Part shown: positions 57,404 to 64,000 of the stretch, one piece after another
Layout of the letters: every line of letters starts with the position of its first letter
Numbering within the stretch: position 1 is the first letter of the stretch
Assembly: GCF_016595505.1 (NCBI RefSeq)
Contig: NZ_JAENIL010000010.1
Span: 1-64,000 of the forward strand
DNA: 64,000 nt
Direction of reading: 5' to 3'
Source of the DNA: Pelagicoccus mobilis
GTDB taxonomy: Bacteria > Verrucomicrobiota > Verrucomicrobiia > Opitutales > Opitutaceae
Translations under genes and position numbers: made by a program
The notes under the pieces: model-generated
The model's database searches: none
What the model saw: only the letters and a program-made list of their open reading frames with translations
What the model was told of the DNA's origin: nothing

Positions 57404-57552
57404 CGATCGCTCCGCGTCGCTTGCATAAGCGGCCGCTTGCCCCAAACTCAAAGAAACGAACCTGTCGTTTCCCTTATTCCGATTCGGACTCGTTCGCACC
57501 CCAGCGGCGAGTCCTTTTATCGTACCCCCACAGCCTCAACCCAACACCTCGC

Positions 57553-58575
57553 ATGTCAGAACAATCCACTCCTCCTCTCAGCCCCGAAAAAATCATGCAG
57601 CTCGGCATGGGCTTCTGGGCGTCCAAAACCCTGCTCACCGCGGTCGAACTCGAGATCTTCACCGAGCTCGCCAAACGCGCCGAAAACCTCGAAACCCTGC
57701 AAGGCCGCATGGGACTGCACCCGCGCAGCTCCCGCGATTTCCTCGACGCCCTCGTAGCGCTCGGCATGCTCGAACGAGAAGACGGCTTCTACAGCAATAC
57801 CCCCGAAACCAACCACTTCCTCGATAAAAACAAGCCAAGCTACATCGGCGGAATTCTCGAAATGGCGAATCATCGCTTGTATCCATTTTGGGCACACCTC
57901 ACCGAAGCCGTTCGCACCGGACTCCCTCAAAACGAGTCGAAGGACAACATCGACTTCTTCGGAATCCTCTATTCCGACCCAGCCCGTCTAAAAGAATTTC
58001 TCGCAGCCATGTCAGGAGTCAGTCACGGCGCCAACCTCTGCATAGCCGCAAAATTCCCTTGGGCTAACTACAAAAGCTTCGTCGACCTAGGTCCAGCCCA
58101 AGGAGACCTGCCAGCTCAAATCGCCCTGCAAAATCCACACCTCAAAGGCATCGGCTTCGACCTCCCCGCCGTAGCCCCCGTTTTCGAAGAGTACATCCAA
58201 GCCCTTGGCCTCAGCGATCGAGTGAGCTTTCAGGGAGGAGATTTCTTCAACGATCCCCTTCCCAAGGCAGATGTCGTATTGATGGGGCACATACTGCACG
58301 ACTGGGATTTAGAACAAAAGAAACAACTCCTCTCCGCTGCCTATGACGCCCTCCCCGATGGCGGAGCCGTCATCGTCTACGACGCGTTGATCGATGACGA
58401 ACGACGCGAAAACGCGTTCGGACTGCTCATGAGCCTAAATATGCTGATAGAAACGCCCGGCGGCTTCGACTACACCGGAGCCGACTGTGCCATGTGGATG
58501 CAGGAAGCCGGTTTCAAAGAAACCCGAGTCGAGCACCTCATCGGCCCTGACTCAATGGTTGTCGGCATCAAATAG
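57553..58575 (+). CDS. SAM-dependent O-methyltransferase (acetylserotonin-O-methyltransferase-like)
   Basis: A 340-residue enzyme starting at [10 protein letters not shown] (57553). A winged-helix dimerisation domain (about 15-100; [20 protein letters not shown]) precedes the class I methyltransferase domain with the SAM motif [16 protein letters not shown] (the usual glycine-rich loop) and the general base region [14 protein letters not shown]. It methylates a hydroxyl group of an unknown small molecule. It is the last gene of the plus-strand run. Confidence 0.9.
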   Translation: MSEQSTPPLSPEKIMQLGMGFWASKTLLTAVELEIFTELAKRAENLETLQGRMGLHPRSSRDFLDALVALGMLEREDGFYSNTPETNHFLDKNKPSYIGGILEMANHRLYPFWAHLTEAVRTGLPQNESKDNIDFFGILYSDPARLKEFLAAMSGVSHGANLCIAAKFPWANYKSFVDLGPAQGDLPAQIALQNPHLKGIGFDLPAVAPVFEEYIQALGLSDRVSFQGGDFFNDPLPKADVVLMGHILHDWDLEQKKQLLSAAYDALPDGGAVIVYDALIDDERRENAFGLLMSLNMLIETPGGFDYTGADCAMWMQEAGFKETRVEHLIGPDSMVVGIK

Positions 58576-58587
58576 CTCTCCGACAAC

Positions 58588-60699
58588 TCACAACGGTAGT
58601 TCCGAAAAACTCTCTCTCACATGGTAAACAGCGAGGAAGCGCTTCGCTTGGTGAGGATCCACTAACGGGAAAGATCCGCATTTAATCCTCGCTTTCTTTT
58701 CCGTAGAAAACTGCAAAGGATAATCTCTCTCCAGCGAATCGCAGTATTCAGAAAAACTGACACCTTTGCTTTTCTTCAACTGCTGCCGGTTCAAAATTTG
58801 AAAATAGCCAACCGAAGTGGCCGCATTACGTTGCCCAACCTCCAAAGCGACACGCCCCATCGTGTAACGCGGATTGATCTCCACCACCGGCTTTAAACGC
58901 AATTCGCCCTGAGCGGAGCGATAAACAAACGCGTCGATCCCCAACGGCCCCAAGTATCCGACCTTGTTCAACTGCTCTTCCAAAACCGGAGAAAGGCATT
59001 CTTCAAACCAGCTGTAAACTCTCGGGACTCCGCCAACTCTACGAAGCAAAAAGCGTTTCAACTCCGATTCCAGCCCACTGCTAAACGCATCCGTCACGAT
59101 CCCTTTAAACTGCCCGCGCGCGTTGTTCAGCAATCGCGTAAAACCAAGAACCTTCAACGCACCCTCCCGCAATTCCAACTGGACAGAAAAGTCAAAGACC
59201 CGCTCCAGCCAAGGCTCCACAACCAAACCGCCTTGCTCCGCAAGCGCTGTTTCAAGCCACGCCCGTATTCGCCCTTCAATCACATCTTCCTCTCGCAAAC
59301 AACGCATCCCATTCGCAGCAGTGCCAAAGGGCGCCTTGCAAGCGATCTCGCCATACCCGAGCTCCGCGAACCGAGACCTAGCAAAAGCAATCTCCTCGAT
59401 CGAACGACACAGTCGCCCATAAATTTCCGCAGGAGCGACCCAGTCGAACTCCTCCTCCACAAGCGGCAACCTCGAAGCCCAATCCGCGCTCCAAGCCTTC
59501 GAGAACAAGTCCCGAATCTTCGCGTTCCAAACCTCGTCACGCGCTCTCGGTCGGGTCAACGACTTCATCGTCGAACCGAAAAACGCCAGACTGTCCGGAG
59601 TCCACGCCCAAGGCCTCAAACTGCCAATCTTCCGATCAAGCGCCGGAGCGCTCGCGCCTTTCTTTTCACCTCCAGCAATGACCTCCGGTAACTCAAATCC
59701 AGCCAGCTGCGTTTTCCTCAAAAACTCGGCTGAAGGTGGTTCTCCCACAATCAATACGTCGTCCTTACGAGACAAATACGCCGGCAAAAAGCCGAGATCC
59801 CTCTGCACCATCGAAAGCTCTCCATCGAACGAAGCGTCAGAATCTGCCGCTGCAAACCGCTCCGCGTCCGGATTAAACCAATACACATGAGGCGTTCGCC
59901 CTCTCGATTGGCTGAAAACCTCGAGCTGCTCGATAAATCCGTCATCCAAGCCAGCTTCGCTGCGACCTCCCTTGTTGAAGAAGTTCCCCTTTGCTCGAGC
60001 AGGAGAAAGTGGAAAGACCAATCGCTCGCGAAAGGCTTCCCAATCCGTTTTGCCCTCCGCCTTCCAGCGACGAAACCACTTCAGTCCAAAGCCCACATGA
60101 TCAATCTCGTCCCGATAGATTTTATCCAGAATCGCTGCAGTAGAGGCATCTCCCACCTGATCGAAAATCTTCCCGTATTCACGCGAGTAATCCAGATTCG
60201 CTTGCTCGAACGTGAGCGACAAACGCGTCACATAATCCAGAGGATCCTCCATCGAGGAAACGCTCTTCCAGAAATAGTCGTTTAGCGGAAGCTCCCCAAA
60301 CTCCACCCCGCATTGCTTCATGCGATGCATGTACATCTGGGTGTGCACCTGCTCGTCTTTAAGCGTCTCCAACAATCCCCTACGAAAACTAGCCGGAGCA
60401 TCCGGGAACTTCAGAATTGCCAAAGCCATCAACTCAGTCGCCAGTAGCTCATGATTGCCAAAGAAGTGCAACAGACGCCCGCGCTCCTTTTCGTCGACAA
60501 GTCGCCCTTCCGCAGGATGCGACGCCTTTACTCCGTCCTCCCTTAGTTGGAGATGAGACGGCCGCGACAGCTTGCGAGGCGTTCGAATCGGATCGCCCCG
60601 CCGCGTATCGACAATCTCTTCACGCGGAAACCGAAGCTTTTCCTCGATCGTGGTTCCGAAAAGGACCTGTTTGGCAAAATCTTCTAGCTGTATCGCCAT
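58588..60699 (-). CDS. DUF455 ferritin-like domain fused to an ATP-grasp domain
   Basis: A 703-residue protein starting at MAIQLEDFAK (60699). The N-terminal part (about 1-260) is DUF455, a ferritin-like helical bundle with HELLATELMAL, DEQVH and DEIDH, the ExxH-type diiron ligands. The C-terminal part (about 380-690) is ATP-grasp-like: CKAPFGTAANG, VVEPWLERVFDFS and late LGIDAFVYR then PVVEINPRYT with acidic/Asn metal ligands. It begins five bases after the lactonase gene, in one operon. An oxidase coupled to an ATP-dependent ligase is suggested; no substrate can be named. Confidence 0.78.
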   Translation of the reverse strand: MAIQLEDFAKQVLFGTTIEEKLRFPREEIVDTRRGDPIRTPRKLSRPSHLQLREDGVKASHPAEGRLVDEKERGRLLHFFGNHELLATELMALAILKFPDAPASFRRGLLETLKDEQVHTQMYMHRMKQCGVEFGELPLNDYFWKSVSSMEDPLDYVTRLSLTFEQANLDYSREYGKIFDQVGDASTAAILDKIYRDEIDHVGFGLKWFRRWKAEGKTDWEAFRERLVFPLSPARAKGNFFNKGGRSEAGLDDGFIEQLEVFSQSRGRTPHVYWFNPDAERFAAADSDASFDGELSMVQRDLGFLPAYLSRKDDVLIVGEPPSAEFLRKTQLAGFELPEVIAGGEKKGASAPALDRKIGSLRPWAWTPDSLAFFGSTMKSLTRPRARDEVWNAKIRDLFSKAWSADWASRLPLVEEEFDWVAPAEIYGRLCRSIEEIAFARSRFAELGYGEIACKAPFGTAANGMRCLREEDVIEGRIRAWLETALAEQGGLVVEPWLERVFDFSVQLELREGALKVLGFTRLLNNARGQFKGIVTDAFSSGLESELKRFLLRRVGGVPRVYSWFEECLSPVLEEQLNKVGYLGPLGIDAFVYRSAQGELRLKPVVEINPRYTMGRVALEVGQRNAATSVGYFQILNRQQLKKSKGVSFSEYCDSLERDYPLQFSTEKKARIKCGSFPLVDPHQAKRFLAVYHVRESFSELPL

Positions 60700-60704
60700 C
60701 GCGA

Positions 60705-61805
60705 CTACAGGCGGCCCCAAGCACGAATGCAGACAGGGTTCTTCAGCTCGATCCGAGAATCCGTCAACTCCAATGCCCCAGACTCCAGATCGATCGAAAA
60801 GACGCGGATCTCGTTGGAATTCTGTCCACCCACGATCAACCAATTTCCACTATCGCTCACCGTAAAGTTCCGCGGCCAATGAGCCTGAGTCTCCTGCCCT
60901 TCCACCATCGTCAGTTCACCCGTGCTTTGATCGATCGAGTACGCCGCAATCAGATCGCTCCCGCGTACCCCTGCATACACGAACTTGCCATTCGGATGCA
61001 CCTGGATCTCCGAAAGCGTCGTTCTCACCTCGGGAGACTCAACCGTTGGGATGAATTGAATCGGGCTGAAGCGCCCCGTCGCCCGATCGTAGTGCAGGCT
61101 GTTCACATAGAGATTCAACTCGCCAGTCACGTAAGCGTATTCAAAACTCGGATGAAACGCCATGTGACGCGGCCCAGTTCCCAGCGGGAACTTAACCTTA
61201 TGGCTTAGCTCGATGGAATCCAAACTCCCATTCATCGAATACGTCCAAATCTCGTCCGATCCGAGATCCACCGAATGGATGAAGGAATCGTCATTGGCAA
61301 AACAGATCCAGTGAGGGCGGGACTGGTTTTGGGAGTTCCCTGGGCCAGAACCTTCTTGAGGCAAGCCACGACGCTTCTCGGAAACACTCCCATCCTTCTC
61401 TAGCTGGAAGACGAAGTTGGTCTTCCCACCCCAATGCGCGCCTGCCAGCCACTTGCCATTATCGCTCACCATAAGATGCGAAGGACTCCCCTCTTTCTTC
61501 GCCAAAAGTTGCAAACTCTGCTGCTCAAGCCCCTTCCCGTCTCCCGTAGGCACGAGCGACATGTAGCCCGATTGCTCGCGAGTACGGTAAGTCGCGTACA
61601 TCACATCCAGCTCCGGGTGGATCGCCAAAAAACTCCCCGAAGGAAATTCGCAACTGAGCTTCGGCTCGGAAAGAGCCCCCGTCTTCTCATTCAATTCAGA
61701 ACGGTAGACGCCACCTTCCGCGGCGATCCAAATAGTCTCCGCCGACACGCACGAAAGGCCGAGGGAACAGGCAACAAATAGAAGCGATTTCTTGAGGGTA
61801 TTCAC
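60705..61805 (-). CDS. Lactonase-family seven-bladed propeller protein (YbhE/Pgl type)
   Basis: A 366-residue secreted protein from the GTG at 61805, chosen because the signal peptide (NTLKKSLLFVACSLGLSCVSA) starts there. It has the propeller repeats of the lactonase family (EKTGALSEPKL, DRATGRFSPIQF, DQSTGELTMVEG). Members hydrolyse 6-phosphogluconolactone or related lactones, but secreted members often act on other ligands. It is followed five bases later by the DUF455-ATP-grasp gene. Confidence 0.85.
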   Translation of the reverse strand: MNTLKKSLLFVACSLGLSCVSAETIWIAAEGGVYRSELNEKTGALSEPKLSCEFPSGSFLAIHPELDVMYATYRTREQSGYMSLVPTGDGKGLEQQSLQLLAKKEGSPSHLMVSDNGKWLAGAHWGGKTNFVFQLEKDGSVSEKRRGLPQEGSGPGNSQNQSRPHWICFANDDSFIHSVDLGSDEIWTYSMNGSLDSIELSHKVKFPLGTGPRHMAFHPSFEYAYVTGELNLYVNSLHYDRATGRFSPIQFIPTVESPEVRTTLSEIQVHPNGKFVYAGVRGSDLIAAYSIDQSTGELTMVEGQETQAHWPRNFTVSDSGNWLIVGGQNSNEIRVFSIDLESGALELTDSRIELKNPVCIRAWGRL

Positions 61806-62032
61806 AGCTGCGGAGCCTGAAGCATAAACGTCGAGCGTAAAGCAGGATCTAGCTTCAACGGTACAACTGCCACCCCGGGACTTCACCCTAGTTACAGGCT
61901 TCTCAAATTCCTAACTAGAGTAAAAAGCTCACAAAACACCTAAGAGGCTACCCCCACGACTCAAGTAAGAGTATCTCCTGATCGATGAGCGACTGCAACC
62001 ACTCAGACCACACAACCAGGAACCCATCCCGC

Positions 62033-63595
62033 ATGAAACTCACATTCGCAAAGAAGAGCACCCTAGCCTTCGCCACACTCACCCTACTCGGTCTCGTTAT
62101 CGGAGCCGTAGGAATCAGCACCAAACAGTCGATCCTGGGAGATCTACGACTCTTCTCCAACAACATCCTCACCGCCACCGACGCCCTTCTCCAGCTCGAC
62201 CGGGATCTCCACCAAGCCTACATCGCCCAGCTTCGCTTCCAAAGCAGCGAACGCTCCGAATACCCTCAGCTCACCGACGATACCAAAACCAACCTGGCCC
62301 AAGTCGACACGCGCTGGAACGTATTCAAAGAAGCGGTCGCCCCCTACGCCACGAGCGACGTCCTCCAGTACCAGCAATCCTTCGAAAGCGACTTCACTCG
62401 CTGGAAGCATTCCTGCGATACCGCTCTCAAAAAGCTCAACAGCTCTGACAACGCCGAACAAGCCGCCGGATTCGCGTTCATATCCGGAAACGCTCTCAAC
62501 GACTTCAACACCGCTCGCGACCAGATCGACAAACTCACCGAAGTACTGGAAAAACAGTCTCTCGCCATCAAGCAAGACGCAGAGTCGACCGCACAAAACG
62601 GCCAGTACGCCATCTTCGTCTCCATTCTCGTAAGTCTGCTCATCGGCGGATTCACAACATGGAAAATCGGATACAAGATCGCCAGCAGCCTAAAAGGCAT
62701 CGCCAACCAAATCTCAGCCACCGCTTTCGAAACCGCCGAAACGACCTCCCAGATCAGTGACAGCAGCCGCCGCGTAGCAGAAGGAGCATCCGAACAAGCA
62801 GCCTCACTCGAGGAAACAAGCGCCTCTCTCGAAGAAAGCGCCGCCACCATCCAAAGCAGCGCTGCAGCCGCCCAAAAGCTAAAGTCCGTCTCGGAAGAAA
62901 CCAGCGAAGCCGCCCAGCTCGGAAGTTCCGAAATGAGCAGCATGAAGGAAGCCATGCAGCTAATCGCCGAATCCAGCGCCAACATCGCCACCACGCTCAA
63001 GACCATCGACGAGATCGCCTTCCAGACAAACATTCTCGCCCTCAACGCCGCAGTCGAAGCCGCTCGCGCCGGCGAAGCAGGAGCAGGATTCGCAGTGGTC
63101 GCCGACGAAGTCCGCGCCCTGGCCCAGCGTTGCGCGAAAGCCGCCCGCGAAACTTCAGATCGTATCGAGGAGTCCACCCAACGCAGCGAAGCCGGGATTC
63201 GCACCAGTGAACGCGTCGCCGAAATGCTGGAGAAAATCTGCAGCAAAGCCTTCGAGATGGACGAGCTCATGAGCAACATGGCGACCTCCTCCCAAGAACA
63301 ATCCGCCGGTATCACCCAGCTCAATACAGCTATCACCCAGATGGATCAAGTTACCCAGACCAACGCAGCCTCCGCCGAAGAAACGGCAAGCGCCACGGTA
63401 CAACTTGACCAACAAGCGACTCGCCTTCATAGCATGGTCGAGGAGCTTTCCGATATCCTAGGTATCGAAACCAATGGCGTTCTCGCCAACATATCCTCTA
63501 GCCGATCCATGTCTTCTCCCGCGCCTGCCGAGGAGGAATGGAGCTTTGATCCAAATACTCGAGATAGTGCCCTGACAGTCACTTCAAACAACTAA
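62033..63595 (+). CDS. Methyl-accepting chemotaxis protein
   Basis: A 520-residue chemoreceptor starting at [10 protein letters not shown] (62033); an in-frame ATG 48 bases upstream is less likely. A membrane segment lies at about 9-30, a four-helix periplasmic domain to about 190, a second segment at about 197-217, then methylation helices ([20 protein letters not shown]) and the signalling tip ([20 protein letters not shown]). No HAMP is obvious. It is the likely client of the CheB at 14319, though no other che gene lies nearby. Confidence 0.95.
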   Translation: MKLTFAKKSTLAFATLTLLGLVIGAVGISTKQSILGDLRLFSNNILTATDALLQLDRDLHQAYIAQLRFQSSERSEYPQLTDDTKTNLAQVDTRWNVFKEAVAPYATSDVLQYQQSFESDFTRWKHSCDTALKKLNSSDNAEQAAGFAFISGNALNDFNTARDQIDKLTEVLEKQSLAIKQDAESTAQNGQYAIFVSILVSLLIGGFTTWKIGYKIASSLKGIANQISATAFETAETTSQISDSSRRVAEGASEQAASLEETSASLEESAATIQSSAAAAQKLKSVSEETSEAAQLGSSEMSSMKEAMQLIAESSANIATTLKTIDEIAFQTNILALNAAVEAARAGEAGAGFAVVADEVRALAQRCAKAARETSDRIEESTQRSEAGIRTSERVAEMLEKICSKAFEMDELMSNMATSSQEQSAGITQLNTAITQMDQVTQTNAASAEETASATVQLDQQATRLHSMVEELSDILGIETNGVLANISSSRSMSSPAPAEEEWSFDPNTRDSALTVTSNN

Positions 63596-63617
63596 TCGAA
63601 TCCTAAACACAGATCAA

Positions 63618-64000
63618 ATGCGCTACACAATCATCCTCCTCGCGAGTCTCGTACTCGCCTCAGTCACCGCTCAAGCCGATACCGGTCCACACCTCTGGCT
63701 TACCGTAAACGCCCGCTCGCACGAGCTTTGGGAAGACACGAAAACCAAGACGCAAGTCTCCGTCCGCTTCCCCGAATTCGAAGACTTCAACTACTTCTAC
63801 CTCTCCCAAAAGATCACCACTAAGCTCAACGACAAGTGGTCGCTTGGCACCCACCCCGTCTTCGAAACCAGCAAAAAGGGAGACGACTGGAACAACACCT
63901 ACCGACTCGACCTCGAGCTCAACCCCGCCAAGTTCAATCTCGGCGACAACGGGCCGACTATCAGCATGCGCAACCGCTGGGAGCTCCGCTGGAAAGAAGG
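63618..64000 (+). CDS. DUF2490 family protein (partial)
   Basis: The first 127 residues of a protein cut by the window end. It has a signal peptide (about 1-20), then the DUF2490 pattern (HLWLTVNARSHELWED, FYLSQKITTKLNDKWSLGTH, MRNRWELRWKEG), an outer-membrane beta-barrel-like protein. It lies 22 bases after the MCP gene. Confidence 0.8.
   Translation, partial: MRYTIILLASLVLASVTAQADTGPHLWLTVNARSHELWEDTKTKTQVSVRFPEFEDFNYFYLSQKITTKLNDKWSLGTHPVFETSKKGDDWNNTYRLDLELNPAKFNLGDNGPTISMRNRWELRWKE

Noticed and set aside
62344-63336. A long open frame of about 330 residues antisense to the chemoreceptor
   Set aside because: The composition (Ser/Ala/Val-rich with no domain) and complete overlap with a well-supported receptor gene mark it as a shadow.

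Overview
The window is a gene-dense piece of a bacterial chromosome, most likely from Verrucomicrobiota, class Opitutae (Puniceicoccaceae/Pelagicoccus-like at a guess). The evidence is a Verru_Chthon pseudopilin cassette, a VPDSG-type C-terminal sorting signal, a PVC-type haem-binding protein with a CxxCH domain, a DUF4212/sodium-solute symporter pair and a System II (ResB/CcsA) cytochrome c maturation locus. No phage, transposase, CRISPR array or rRNA operon was seen.

Layout: 1-6.2 kb has a dienelactone hydrolase-like protein, a metallophosphoesterase, a two-component system divergent from a secreted EF-hand protein, and a TPR protein. 6.2-7.9 kb has dnaX with an A10 slippage site that separates a gamma-length product from a tau-length one, preceded by the SRP RNA gene. 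7.9-14.3 kb is a six-gene overlapping pseudopilin operon. 14.3-21.5 kb has cheB, trpS, a left-handed beta-helix gene, a VPDSG protein, two identical tRNA-Gly genes and an NtrB/NtrC-like pair separated by a 40-bp palindrome. 21.6-28.8 kb is a plus-strand run: a duplicated-domain lipoprotein, ResB and CcsA, then a signalling unit (small sensor-type domain, HDOD, hybrid kinase). 28.8-36 kb on the minus strand has clpB, the symporter pair and a low-complexity RG/EA-rich protein. 36.2-42.7 kb has tRNA-Leu with a duplicated 3' end and terminator, a large haem/propeller protein and a four-gene sugar-type operon led by its XRE-cupin regulator. 42.9-52.4 kb has typA, a MASE1-CHASE hybrid kinase, an inositol-phosphatase/kinase pair, a PRMT-like methyltransferase and an aldo/keto reductase. 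52.6-64 kb has a plus-strand run of poorly known envelope proteins, YchJ, an epimerase and an O-methyltransferase, then a lactonase/DUF455-ATP-grasp operon, a chemoreceptor and a truncated DUF2490 gene.

Functionally the window mixes housekeeping (dnaX, SRP RNA, trpS, clpB, typA, tRNAs) with heavy signalling (four histidine kinases, two free response regulators, CheB, HDOD, MCP) and envelope biology. The most interesting points are the dnaX slippage site with its open -1 frame, the DUF455-ATP-grasp fusion, the PRMT-type methyltransferase with intact family motifs, the pseudopilin operon without secretion machinery, hairpin-forming dispersed repeats with compensatory changes placed between convergent genes, the 163-bp-offset duplication of a tRNA-Leu 3' end plus terminator, and the long palindrome between the two NtrBC-like genes. 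I could not run homology searches; family calls are from recognised motifs.
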